Both the position numbers and the translations under genes were made by a program. The notes beneath the pieces are model-generated. The model had not been told where the DNA came from. It searched no databases and saw only the letters and a program-made list of their open reading frames with translations. Below are positions 8,870-17,242 of a stretch of DNA of 64,000 nucleotides, piece by piece (positions within the stretch are counted from its first letter, which is position 1; the number at the start of each line of letters is the position of its first letter). The DNA comes from PALSA-1296 sp037143335 (GTDB lineage Bacteria; Bacteroidota; Ignavibacteria; Palsa-1295), in assembly GCA_037143335.1 (NCBI GenBank), contig JBAWZA010000005.1, positions 62,001 to 126,000 on the forward strand, read 5' to 3'.

Positions 8870-9982
8870 ATGGCAAAGTCGAATAAGAAGTTTGTAACAG
8901 TTTCCTGGCGATCAGGACGCGAGCCGGTGGATGATCTTTTTTGGTGCGAGGCAGAATATGACGGAGCCTGGACATCCATAACCACACTCGAAAAGCTCCG
9001 CACACGCCGAGAAATAGTTGAAAAAGTTAGCCCATTAGAAGATGCAATCATTGGATTTGATTTTGCATTTTCTTTTCCGAAACCCTTTAACGATTTTGTC
9101 AAAGCCGAAGGGATTGCATCCGATTGGCGAGCACTTGCCAAACGTGTTCGAGAGGATCTGAAGAAAAATACTGACGATGGCGTTCGAGTTTGGATCGAAC
9201 TCATGGGCAAATACCGAGAGTCTAATCTTGAACCCGAGGAGACCGGGAGACCGGGATTTAATCCTCCACCCGATCGCAACGGTCGCAGAAATTTCCGCCG
9301 AGAACCTCTTCCTGCTTATGAACGCAGATCGCTTGCCGAGCGATTCCGCAGAATAGATATGATCCTCAAACGTAAGGATCCCGAGGGAATTGAGAGTACT
9401 TTAGGCATCCGATACAATAAGCTTACAGGTAGATACGAATTCACCGATAGCGAGTCGAGAGGACGCGCAACGCTCCTCGGAATTTCGATGCTCGATCAAC
9501 TGATTGAAGCCAAACCAGATATTGCAATCTGGCCCTTCATGCGAACTGCGGCTGTGACAGCGGTTGAGATTTTTCCGAAAATGTTTTCGCTACTTGCTCC
9601 GTCAAAAAATCCGGAGAAACTCAAGAAATTTTTCGACACCGAAGAGGACAATGCGCTCTTTGTTTCAAAAGAAATTCGTGAAGCAGCTTATGCGAATCCG
9701 AAAGCACATGGGATAGTGATGGCATTGATTGGAATGATCAAAGCCGAGCGCAGAGAAGATAAATCTCTCAGACCTTTGCGCGATTATCGCGACTATTTTT
9801 ACGTAAGCGAAGGCATCATGTCCGAGGGCTGGGCGTATGGAATCGGTTTCAAAGAACCCGAAAAAACGGCGAAGGAGACTCTCGCAGAGACTCCCAAAGC
9901 TGTAGTCGAAGCCGAAGTCGAAGTAATCGCACCAACAGAACTTGTGACGGAATTAGTAGTGGAAGAACAAGCCCTAACGTGA
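8870..9982 (+). CDS. DUF429-like protein inserted in the dcw cluster
   Basis: This 370-residue cytoplasmic protein has no standard place in dcw clusters. IIGFDFAFSFP (Asp 64) and AVEIFPKMF (Glu 233), together with the intervening GRATLLGISMLDQL and WPFM, resemble DUF429-type proteins predicted to have an RNase H-like fold; the two acidic residues would be metal ligands. That assignment is by motif resemblance only. The last 50 residues are a Glu/Val/Ala-rich low-complexity tail. It begins 5 bases after murC and its stop overlaps the murB GTG start by four bases (GTGA), so it is translated as part of the operon. Its cellular role is unknown. Confidence 0.85.
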   Translation: MAKSNKKFVTVSWRSGREPVDDLFWCEAEYDGAWTSITTLEKLRTRREIVEKVSPLEDAIIGFDFAFSFPKPFNDFVKAEGIASDWRALAKRVREDLKKNTDDGVRVWIELMGKYRESNLEPEETGRPGFNPPPDRNGRRNFRREPLPAYERRSLAERFRRIDMILKRKDPEGIESTLGIRYNKLTGRYEFTDSESRGRATLLGISMLDQLIEAKPDIAIWPFMRTAAVTAVEIFPKMFSLLAPSKNPEKLKKFFDTEEDNALFVSKEIREAAYANPKAHGIVMALIGMIKAERREDKSLRPLRDYRDYFYVSEGIMSEGWAYGIGFKEPEKTAKETLAETPKAVVEAEVEVIAPTELVTELVVEEQALT

Positions 9983-10899
9983 ACGAACCAGAGAAGTTAT
10001 CAGCACGCATTTCAGGAATAGTCACCGAACACGCACCACTTGCGCCTTATACCACCTTCCGTATCGGCGGAGTCGCCAAAATTTTTGTTGAACCTCGAAA
10101 CGCCGAGGACATAATTCTCACAAAGCAATTCGCAACAGAGAATAGCCTTCCACTTTTTATTCTCGGCAACGGCTCGAACGTACTGATCAGTGACGATGGC
10201 TGGGACGGAATCGTCATTAATCTCGAAACTGGTTTCAATGAATTATCTTTTGAAGATGATATTGTAACTGCTGGTGCGGGTGTGAAGATGGCAACGTTTG
10301 TTGACTTCGCAATTCGTCAAGGGCGAAAAGGTGTAGAGATGCTTGCAGGTATTCCTGCGACGCTCGGCGGAGCAGTCTGGATGAACGCAGGTTGCTATGG
10401 TGGCGAGTCCAGTGATACGCTCCTTGATGTTACGCTCATCAGAGACAACAAACAAATCACGTTGACAAAATCCGAATGTGGCTTTCGGTATAGGCATTCA
10501 GGGTTTGAACAAGGCGATGTTCTTATACGAGCGCGGTTCAAGATGCCTGGTGGAGATTCGGTAGAACTTCGCGAGATAAAACTGGGGCACTTGAAGCATC
10601 GCAACGATGTGCAACCGGTGAACCTTCCCAATTGCGGATCAGTCTTCAAGAATCCGAAACCGGAATTCAGCGCACAACTTATCGAAGCTGCAGGCTTAAA
10701 AGGTACTCAAATTGGTGATGCGCAGATCAGCCCAATGCACGCAAATTTTATTGTCAATCAAGGTGGAGCTAAAGCGGGTGATGTAATAGCGCTTATGAAC
10801 CTTGCACGAAAAAAAGTTTACGAGATGAAAGGGATTATCTTAGAGCCCGAAGTACAACTTATCGGCTTTCGAGAGAATCCAATTCTTCCGCTTATGTGA
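9979..10899 (+). CDS. murB: MurB, UDP-N-acetylenolpyruvoylglucosamine reductase
   Basis: MurB is the FAD enzyme that reduces UDP-GlcNAc-enolpyruvate to UDP-MurNAc with NADPH. The 306 residues include the FAD-binding motifs TTFRIGGVAKIF, LGNGSNVLISDDG and GIPATLGGAVWMNAGCYGGE, the catalytic serine in NCGSVFKNP, and the C-terminal LEPEVQLIG with the conserved Glu. The GTG start at 9979 overlaps the stop of the DUF429-like gene, which points to translational coupling. The following ftsQ frame starts one base after its stop. Confidence 0.96.
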   Translation: MNEPEKLSARISGIVTEHAPLAPYTTFRIGGVAKIFVEPRNAEDIILTKQFATENSLPLFILGNGSNVLISDDGWDGIVINLETGFNELSFEDDIVTAGAGVKMATFVDFAIRQGRKGVEMLAGIPATLGGAVWMNAGCYGGESSDTLLDVTLIRDNKQITLTKSECGFRYRHSGFEQGDVLIRARFKMPGGDSVELREIKLGHLKHRNDVQPVNLPNCGSVFKNPKPEFSAQLIEAAGLKGTQIGDAQISPMHANFIVNQGGAKAGDVIALMNLARKKVYEMKGIILEPEVQLIGFRENPILPLM

Positions 10900-10900
10900 T

Positions 10901-12034
10901 TTGAGATGTTTTCCGAGTGCGTCTTTACGTGCGCAACTGAATTTCATTTTTCAAAGACCATGCATGCGCATGTCTGCCCATTTGGAAAACTACAGCAAGG
11001 TGCAATTTCATATTCATAAAAAGAATCACGAAAACGGAGGTTCGCAAGAACAACGGGGCTACTCGCCTATGCACGAAGCTCGTGCGCTGGAGGAAATGCC
11101 GGATGAGATGATGCATTCAGATGTAGAAGTTGCCCAAGAGGAGCACGGCTGGCGCACTTCGCGCAGAGTGCCAATCATTCTCTTTGCTTCGGCGATTCTT
11201 CTGTTTATTGGAGTTACGTATATCGCAAAGCAATTTCAATCAGAAGAAAATTTACAGGGGATTATCATTGAAGGGAATAATTCGCTGATGAATTCGGAAG
11301 TGCTGTCGCTTGCTGGCATTGATGTAAAAAAGAAATTCTACGAAATAGACTTGCGTCAAATCGAACATCAGATCGAACGTCACGGACTTGTTCGCCATGC
11401 AACCTTACGACGTGAAACACATCCGAATCGGATTGTGATTCATGTTGATGAGCGCGAACCGATTGCGATGGTACGTTCGCAATCGGGCGAGCCGATATTA
11501 GTAGATCGTGAGTACCGATTTTTCTTGCCGAAGAAATTATCGGGGCTGAAAGATCCTGAAAAGCTTTTATCTGTGCCACTTCTCGGAGGTGTCACAGAAC
11601 GCGATACCACATTTATTATCCAAATGGCGAAGATTGTTCAGATGATTCGAACCACAAATGACGGAGCATTAAAGAATGCCATCGGCGAACTGCGAAGAAC
11701 ACCGACGTGGGATTTTGTGATTTATACCGCGGCAACGAATACACCAATATTTATCGGATCGCCGCGTGATGAAAAGTTCGAGACTACGCTTGAGGCTGAT
11801 GCCAGCAAAGCACGAGGCAAGGAAGAGCATGAAAGTTTATTTACAACACAAATCAAGTTACTCGCACAAATGTGGCACTCACATTTGCGCGAAGATTTGT
11901 GGAAAAACCATGCATCATTTGTTGATGCAAGATTTGACGGACAAATTGTGGTAAAAAGAAGATCGGCTTCATCGCAACACAATTTGCCGGCTGTTGATAC
12001 CACGAAATCAAAGGTGTTAGCAGTTATTCACTAA
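10901..12034 (+). CDS. ftsQ: FtsQ/DivIB-type divisome protein
   Basis: FtsQ is a bitopic inner-membrane protein that links early and late divisome parts. The frame gives an N-terminal cytoplasmic region, one transmembrane helix at about residues 90-109 (VPIILFASAILLFIGVTYIA) and a POTRA domain at about 118-186 with the shape IIIEGNNSLMNSEVL...FYEIDLRQIE. The family match rests on this layout and on position between murB and ftsA. The start is unsure: TTG 10901 is the longest, ATG 10964 or ATG 11069 are possible, and a GGAGG at 11036-11040 has no in-frame start nearby. The cytoplasmic part is long and poorly conserved. Confidence 0.85.
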   Translation: MRCFPSASLRAQLNFIFQRPCMRMSAHLENYSKVQFHIHKKNHENGGSQEQRGYSPMHEARALEEMPDEMMHSDVEVAQEEHGWRTSRRVPIILFASAILLFIGVTYIAKQFQSEENLQGIIIEGNNSLMNSEVLSLAGIDVKKKFYEIDLRQIEHQIERHGLVRHATLRRETHPNRIVIHVDEREPIAMVRSQSGEPILVDREYRFFLPKKLSGLKDPEKLLSVPLLGGVTERDTTFIIQMAKIVQMIRTTNDGALKNAIGELRRTPTWDFVIYTAATNTPIFIGSPRDEKFETTLEADASKARGKEEHESLFTTQIKLLAQMWHSHLREDLWKNHASFVDARFDGQIVVKRRSASSQHNLPAVDTTKSKVLAVIH

Positions 12035-12071
12035 TGAAGAGCATTCAAGATTTTTTAGACAACGTATAGGT

Positions 12072-13448
12072 ATGGCATATAACGATCAAAGCAGCAACTA
12101 CTCAAGACCCTCACCACTATCATCAGCACCAATGATGGGCGTACCAGGCAACCTCGAACCAGGGAAGGTTATCGTCGGGCTTGATATCGGTACAACAAAA
12201 GTTTGTGCCATTGTTGCTGCTGTCTCGCTCAACGAGCCGCATACGATGACGATCTTAGGCGTAGGCACAGTACCTGCTGAAGGGTTGTCGCGCGGAGTAG
12301 TAACGAATATTGAGAAGACTGTTCGCTCCATCGAGCGTGCAGTTAGCGAAGCAGAAGCGCAATCAGGTGTGAAGATTCGAGAAGTTGTCGTCGGTATTGC
12401 TGGCGATCATATCCAAGCGTTTCAATCTCGCGGAGTCGTGACGATTTCGAATGCCGATAGACAAATCGGACAAGAGGACATAAACCGTCTTATAGAAGAT
12501 ACGCGCAGAGTGCATTTGCCGAGCGATAGAAAAATCTTGCACGTGATTCCGCAAGAATACATCGTTGATGGACAAGATGGCATCTTCGAACCGATTGGCA
12601 TGTCAGGTGTCAGACTCGAAGCGAGTGTTCATATTATTAATGGTCTCGTAACTGCTGTTCAGAATATTTATAACTGTGTGGAGCGCGCCGGATTAAAAGT
12701 CCGCGACATCGTGCTCGAACCACTTGCATCAAGCTATGCTGTGCTTGATGATGAAGAAAAAGAAGTAGGTGTTGCGCTCGTTGACATTGGTGGTGGCACT
12801 ACAGACATTGCAGTTTTCGAAGAGCGTACCATCAGGCATACGGCTGTTATTGGAATTGCTGGACAAAAAGTTACCGATGATATTCGGAAAGGATTGCAAA
12901 TTCTTGGCGAACAAGCCGAACGTTTGAAGCGCGAATACGGATGCTCGGTTGTATCACATATCTTGCGCGATGAAATTATTCAATTGCCTGGCTTATCAGG
13001 CAGGAAGCCGCGTCAGATAGAGCGTTCGTTACTTGCAAGAATTATTCAACCACGCATGGAAGAAATTCTTGAATTCTCATTCAAGGAAATTAAACGCTCG
13101 GGCTTTGCTCGTAATCTTGGTGCAGGTGTCGTGCTTACTGGCGGCGGATCCATGATCAATAGCACCCGCGAATTAGCTGAAGCAATTTTTGATATGCCGG
13201 TAAAAATCGGAATGCCGATGGGATTCGGAGCAGGGCTTGTGAAAGAGATAGAATCACCAGTCTATGCAACGGCAGTCGGATTAGTGCTTTTCGCATTTAA
13301 GAATACGTCATCGAATACGCTTCACTCATATATTGATGAGCCAGAAGAAGAAATGATGAGTGATGAAGAGCAGAAGCTTGCAGAAGAATCAGAACGTAAG
13401 AAACCGAATGTTGTTGGCAGAATGAAGGAATGGTTTGAACATCTCTAA
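12072..13448 (+). CDS. ftsA: FtsA, actin-like divisome membrane anchor
   Basis: FtsA is an actin-fold ATPase that tethers FtsZ to the membrane and recruits the divisome. The 458 residues show the phosphate-1 loop VGLDIGTTKVCAIV (about 35-48), VVGIAGDHIQAF of the 1C domain, the phosphate-2 loop LVDIGGGTTDIAVF and VLTGGGSMIN. The C terminus GRMKEWFEHL is the amphipathic membrane-targeting helix. A roughly 30-residue Ser/Pro-rich N-terminal extension precedes the core. The gene starts 37 bases after ftsQ and precedes ftsZ. Confidence 0.97.
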   Translation: MAYNDQSSNYSRPSPLSSAPMMGVPGNLEPGKVIVGLDIGTTKVCAIVAAVSLNEPHTMTILGVGTVPAEGLSRGVVTNIEKTVRSIERAVSEAEAQSGVKIREVVVGIAGDHIQAFQSRGVVTISNADRQIGQEDINRLIEDTRRVHLPSDRKILHVIPQEYIVDGQDGIFEPIGMSGVRLEASVHIINGLVTAVQNIYNCVERAGLKVRDIVLEPLASSYAVLDDEEKEVGVALVDIGGGTTDIAVFEERTIRHTAVIGIAGQKVTDDIRKGLQILGEQAERLKREYGCSVVSHILRDEIIQLPGLSGRKPRQIERSLLARIIQPRMEEILEFSFKEIKRSGFARNLGAGVVLTGGGSMINSTRELAEAIFDMPVKIGMPMGFGAGLVKEIESPVYATAVGLVLFAFKNTSSNTLHSYIDEPEEEMMSDEEQKLAEESERKKPNVVGRMKEWFEHL

Positions 13449-13470
13449 TCGACATTCGTGAGAATAATCT

Positions 13471-13536
13471 ATGAGTAAGTTAACATCATATCGTGGTTTG
13501 GAGATTTGGCAATTCAAAGAGACGACAGCCGAATGA
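13471..13536 (+). pseudogene. Possible remnant of a four-helix-bundle (IVS-type) protein
   Basis: The ftsA-ftsZ gap contains a 21-codon frame whose first half reads MSKLTSYRGLEIWQ, very like the conserved N terminus of four-helix-bundle proteins related to the 23S rRNA intervening-sequence protein (x-SYxDLEVWQ). The frame then diverges and stops at 13534-13536. I read it as a truncated remnant, not a working gene. The match is short, so chance resemblance is possible. Confidence 0.4.
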
Positions 13537-13587
13537 CCAGTAACGATATCTGACACAGGGATAATTTTTGAAATATTAATAGTCATC

Positions 13588-13593
13588 AAGGAG
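13588..13593 (+). promoter_or_regulatory. Strong Shine-Dalgarno site of ftsZ
   Basis: AAGGAG lies eight bases before the ftsZ ATG. It is one of the clearest ribosome sites in the window, where most genes have only weak purine-rich leaders, and fits high expression of FtsZ. Confidence 0.8.
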
Positions 13594-13601
13594 AAACAGT
13601 C

Positions 13602-15098
13602 ATGATCGAGTTAGACACAAAAGAAGATTACGGCGCACGGATTAAGGTCGTCGGTATAGGCGGTGGCGGATCAAATGCAGTCAACGCAATGATCGATCGC
13701 GGACTTGTCGGTGTGGAGTTTTGTGTATTCAACACGGATATGCAAGCGCTTTCGCAATCGCAGGCATCAATCAAATTGCAGATTGGGAAACATCTGACAC
13801 GCGGTCTCGGCGCCGGAGCTGATCCTTCTGTTGGCAGAAAAGCTGTGGATGAAGATACCGAAGAAATTGCACGGATACTTGCGGGCAATGATATGGTGTT
13901 CGTCACCGCAGGTATGGGCGGTGGCACAGGAACAGGCGGTGCAGCGAAGGTTGCGCAGATCGCGAAGTCGCAAGGCTCGCTCGTTGTGGGTATCGTCACG
14001 CGTCCGTTCTCCTTCGAAGGTCGTCGCCGACTCAAACAAGCCGAAGAAGGTATTGAGGAGTTACGCAAGAACGTTGACACGCTTATCGTAATCCCAAATC
14101 AAAAATTATTGGCATTAGTCCAACCGGGCACGTCACTCCTTGATGGCTTCGAGATTGCAAATCAAGTTCTCTACAATGCTACTCGTGGTATCAGCGAACT
14201 CATCACACGTCACGGTTATATCAACGTAGATTTCGCGGATGTCCGTACGGTTATGCGTGATATGGGCGATGCCATTATGGGCGCAGGCACAGCTTCGGGC
14301 GAACACCGTGCAGCAATTGCTGCCGAGTCCGCAATTAGCTCACCGCTACTTGAAGGAGTTTCAATCCAAGGCGCACAAGGTGTACTCGTGAATATCACAG
14401 GTGGCAAGAACATGACGTTGCTTGAAGTATCGGAAGCAACGCAGATCATTCATGATGCCGCCGGCGATGATGCAAATATCATTTTCGGTGCAGTGCTTGA
14501 TGAATCCATGACTGATGAAGTAATGGTTACTGTCATCGCAACCGGTTTTAATAACAAACCTACATTCACTGGACTTTCGTATCCAGGTGAAGAAAAGTCA
14601 ACGATTCCTTTTGCTCCAGCCGAAGAAGTGCTAGGGATGAAGCGTCAACCGCGCGTCGAACGCATGACTGCGCCGATGACAATGGAAGAATACGAGGAGC
14701 GTAAGCTCATTCTTCAAAATGAAGGACGGGAAGATGCACCAAGACCTGAGCCTGAGGTTTCATTGCCGAGAGTCGAGCGCATGACAGGTCGCGGAACGCT
14801 CACAGAGCGTGAGCCAAGTGCTGATGCATTCGAGCGGAACACCAACGGAGCTTTTCGCGCAGCGACATCCGTCAGGCTTACTCCGAATAACGAAACGAAT
14901 CACGTACCGAGCGGACCTCGGGACTTGAAGGAATTTGATACCCCGGCATATTTGCGCAGAGGTATCTCACTTCCCTCAATCGAGGAGCAAGAAGCCCAAG
15001 CCGAAGTTCCTGTCATGGCAGGCGACCGTGAAGAAGAGCAACCGATCCAGAGAGTTCGCGATGACCGCCCAACTTTTTTGCGGAAGATAATGGATTAG
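13602..15098 (+). CDS. ftsZ: FtsZ, tubulin-like division GTPase
   Basis: FtsZ polymerises into the cytokinetic ring. The GTPase core has GIGGGGSNAVNAM, the tubulin signature GGGTGTGG at residues 106-113, and the T7-loop region NVDFADVRTVM. At 498 residues it is longer than the usual 350-400 because of an extended, disordered C-terminal linker with two PRVERMT copies. The conserved C-terminal peptide that binds FtsA appears as DTPAYLRRGI at 446-455 but is not terminal: about 32 residues follow, and the protein ends in a second similar peptide, DRPTFLRKIMD (488-498). The start is fixed by the AAGGAG site. Confidence 0.97.
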   Translation: MIELDTKEDYGARIKVVGIGGGGSNAVNAMIDRGLVGVEFCVFNTDMQALSQSQASIKLQIGKHLTRGLGAGADPSVGRKAVDEDTEEIARILAGNDMVFVTAGMGGGTGTGGAAKVAQIAKSQGSLVVGIVTRPFSFEGRRRLKQAEEGIEELRKNVDTLIVIPNQKLLALVQPGTSLLDGFEIANQVLYNATRGISELITRHGYINVDFADVRTVMRDMGDAIMGAGTASGEHRAAIAAESAISSPLLEGVSIQGAQGVLVNITGGKNMTLLEVSEATQIIHDAAGDDANIIFGAVLDESMTDEVMVTVIATGFNNKPTFTGLSYPGEEKSTIPFAPAEEVLGMKRQPRVERMTAPMTMEEYEERKLILQNEGREDAPRPEPEVSLPRVERMTGRGTLTEREPSADAFERNTNGAFRAATSVRLTPNNETNHVPSGPRDLKEFDTPAYLRRGISLPSIEEQEAQAEVPVMAGDREEEQPIQRVRDDRPTFLRKIMD

Positions 15099-15162
15099 TA
15101 TGAACTTTTCAAACCACTCTCGCTGTTCTATGCGTCCATTTAGAATTAGAAGTATATAGACA

Positions 15163-15315
15163 ATGAAACGGACATTCCAGCCAAGTCGGAGAAAAAGGGC
15201 AAATAAGCATGGATTCAGAGCCAGAATGGCTTCTGCTAATGGCAGACGCGTCCTTGCTGCCCGCCGCGCAAAGGGTCGTAAGAAGCTCACGACAAGCGAC
15301 GAGAGCCGTCACTAA
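15163..15315 (+). CDS. rpmH: Ribosomal protein L34
   Basis: A 50-residue basic protein beginning MKRTFQPSRRKRANKHGFRA is the large-subunit protein bL34. It includes the usual RMASANGRRVLAARRAKGRK, with a short tail ending DESRH. The gene follows ftsZ by 64 bases and precedes rnpA, the near-universal rpmH-rnpA pairing. No good Shine-Dalgarno is seen (tatatagaca before the ATG). Confidence 0.97.
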   Translation: MKRTFQPSRRKRANKHGFRARMASANGRRVLAARRAKGRKKLTTSDESRH

Positions 15316-15342
15316 GCCCATAACGGCAGCAAATTGTAGAGC

Positions 15343-15377
15343 AAAGAGTCCGCCAAATGGCGGACTCTTTTTGTTTT
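15343..15377 (+). terminator. Rho-independent terminator between rpmH and rnpA
   Basis: AAAGAGTCCGCC and GGCGGACTCTTT form a perfect 12-bp stem with an AAAT loop, followed by TTGTTTT. The rnpA ribosome site GAAGGAG starts immediately after the T-run. The hairpin probably attenuates transcription so that L34 is made in excess over RnpA. Confidence 0.85.
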
Positions 15378-15391
15378 GAAGGAGATAGATT

Positions 15392-15829
15392 TTGAGCGAA
15401 AAAGAGGTCATAACGCCAACGGCGATAAAATCCGATCTGATTCCTATGCTGAAATTGCAGAAGGATATTGACGAGCTATTCGCTTCGCGGAAATCGCTAG
15501 TTCGCTCAGGCAATCATACCTCCACGCTCAGTTCGATCTATTCAATCCGCCCTCTGATCGAGGATGCACCACCGATACTCTATTTATTGCACGCCCCGAA
15601 AAAATTTATTAAATTAGCGCATGAGCGCAACAAGCTCAAAAGGTGGATGCGCGAGGCTCTGCGAACCAGTGATGAATTTGAATCCATCAAGGATATACTC
15701 ATCGAAAAAGAATTGCAGGTGCTATTACTTATTCGCGCTGACTTCAGACCATCGAAAAATCATTCGTGCCAACATATTCAAGACGATGTGCGTAGTATCG
15801 CAATAAAACTCACGAGTAAACTCAAATAA
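15392..15829 (+). CDS. rnpA: RNase P protein component
   Basis: RnpA is the protein cofactor of RNase P, which trims tRNA 5' ends. The 145-residue protein has the family RNR motif in HERNKLKRWMREAL (79-90) and a C-terminal LLIRADFRP strand. It starts with TTG at 15392, supported by GAAGGAGATAG upstream. Sequence conservation is low outside the RNR helix, but position between rpmH and yidD settles it. Confidence 0.92.
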   Translation: MSEKEVITPTAIKSDLIPMLKLQKDIDELFASRKSLVRSGNHTSTLSSIYSIRPLIEDAPPILYLLHAPKKFIKLAHERNKLKRWMREALRTSDEFESIKDILIEKELQVLLLIRADFRPSKNHSCQHIQDDVRSIAIKLTSKLK

Positions 15830-15832
15830 CCA

Positions 15833-15846
15833 CAGGCTTTAGCCTG
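15833..15846. repeat. Short palindrome CAGGCTTTAGCCTG
   Basis: CAGGCT and AGCCTG form a 6-bp stem around TT between rnpA and yidD. It resembles common short intergenic palindromes; no T-run follows, so a terminator role is doubtful. Confidence 0.35.
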
Positions 15847-15871
15847 CTCAAGGACACACGAAGAATTATCA

Positions 15872-16081
15872 ATGCGCAAACTCTTCACATTTTTTATTCG
15901 GATCTACCAGCAGGTCATCTCGCCTCATCTTGGCAGCAACTGTCGGTTCGAGCCGACATGCTCGGAGTATATGTCACAAGCCATTACGAAGCATGGAGTT
16001 TTCCGAGGAGTATATTTAGGCATCAAGCGCATCGGCAGATGTCACCCTCTGCATCCCGGGGGCTTTGACCCTGTGCCATAA
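15872..16081 (+). CDS. yidD: YidD, membrane protein insertion efficiency factor
   Basis: YidD is a small membrane-associated protein that helps YidC insert inner-membrane proteins. The 69-residue sequence has the invariant core YQQVISPHLGSNCRFEPTCS, then EYMSQAITKHG and the closing GRCHPLHPGGFDPVP. It follows rnpA as usual, but no yidC comes next; instead a minus-strand hypothetical gene follows. Confidence 0.96.
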   Translation: MRKLFTFFIRIYQQVISPHLGSNCRFEPTCSEYMSQAITKHGVFRGVYLGIKRIGRCHPLHPGGFDPVP

Positions 16082-16140
16082 ACTGGTTTAGTCGCTGCTC
16101 CTCCAATTTTTTAACTTTCGACTGTTCGGAATAGTGCTAA

Positions 16141-16686
16141 TCACGGAGCATAATACATTTTGTTTGTAGTATATTCCGAGGATATTTTCTTTGCGACTCC
16201 CGGATGAATATATCCCGTGCCGTCAAGTGATTTTGTGATCTGATCAAAAACAGGTGAGTAAGTAAATTTCTCCCAATGTACTTCCATGAACGGTTCTCGT
16301 GCGAAAACGTGCTTCATTACGATAGTCTCTTTCTCGTTGCCGTTCACATCCTGTAACTTGTAGTACGTCCTAAATATCAACAGCTTAACTTCAGGATGCT
16401 CAGGGAATACCTTCCTCCCATAAGTGATTGCTTTTGAAAAATGCTCTTTTAAAAGTGTTTCTTCGTCCCATGTTGTTGAGGGTCTAAATTCAAGAATAGC
16501 CGAAGCCCCACTTATCGACGTTGTTATTTCATCAGAAGAGGAAGAAGAAGCGGTCTCACTCTTCTTTCCCATAGAACCGATAAATGCGATAATGAAAACG
16601 GCGGCTAAAATCCAAACCCAAACAGGGGGTTTTTTATTTTTTGGCTTCAGTGCAGGCACTTGTGGGGGAATAGGCACATCGTTCAT
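16141..16686 (-). CDS. Single-pass membrane protein of unknown function
   Basis: The 181-residue protein has a Pro/Lys-rich cytoplasmic N terminus, one transmembrane helix at about residues 22-40 (VWVWILAAVFIIAFIGSMGK), a Ser-rich linker and a periplasmic or cytoplasmic domain of about 115 residues rich in aromatic residues. I do not recognise a family. It faces the yidD gene tail to tail with a 59-base gap. The start is the only ATG before the hydrophobic segment. Confidence 0.7.
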   Translation of the reverse strand: MNDVPIPPQVPALKPKNKKPPVWVWILAAVFIIAFIGSMGKKSETASSSSSDEITTSISGASAILEFRPSTTWDEETLLKEHFSKAITYGRKVFPEHPEVKLLIFRTYYKLQDVNGNEKETIVMKHVFAREPFMEVHWEKFTYSPVFDQITKSLDGTGYIHPGVAKKISSEYTTNKMYYAP

Positions 16687-16810
16687 AATAAGTGTGGTAT
16701 ATAAAAGAACGAAGACACGGATCTTTTACTACCGATATTCCAAATGTGCCCTTTTTGAACCGTTTTGAGTCTCAGTGAGAATAAGTAGTCAGTACCCTAT
16801 TTTCAGAAAA

Positions 16811-17101
16811 TTATTTATTGATTATCTCGTCAGTCTTTTTCTTAAGTGCCGCGGCTTTATCAATGACCTGACCTGATTTCGTTGCTGCGGTATTTGCCTT
16901 ATCGAGACTCTCGTTTGCTTTGTCGAGAATATCTTTCTTCGGCTCTGGTGGCTGGGCAGGCTTGTCGGTGTGATTTACTGTTGTCGTAACAGTGTTCTGA
17001 ATAACGACGGTGTCCGGTGTTTTTACCTGAACATCTTGAGCCTTCTCATTCGAGCATCCGAAGAGTACTAATGCAGTAAGACCTAAAATAAACTTTTTCA
17101 T
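16811..17101 (-). CDS. Small lipoprotein with Lys/Ala-rich helix
   Basis: From the ATG at 17101 the product has 96 residues: a lipoprotein signal MKKFILGLTALVLFGC with the lipobox cysteine at 16, a short Val/Thr-rich stretch, a Pro-rich spacer, and a long predicted helix with the heptad-like ILDKANESLDKANTAATK. The longer frame from 17161 only adds a non-signal extension, so I reject that start. It is probably anchored in the outer membrane or periplasm. No family is recognised. Confidence 0.65.
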   Translation of the reverse strand: MKKFILGLTALVLFGCSNEKAQDVQVKTPDTVVIQNTVTTTVNHTDKPAQPPEPKKDILDKANESLDKANTAATKSGQVIDKAAALKKKTDEIINK

Positions 17102-17242
17102 AATTTGGGAGAATAAATATGTTTTAGTATGGTAGCCGAAATGGCTCAACTTACACTTCATTAAGCATAAGTTATGACAACCTTACACTACCGATGGAAC
17201 CTCCGTTCCCAATAATCCCTTATACTTCCTCTAATTACATTT

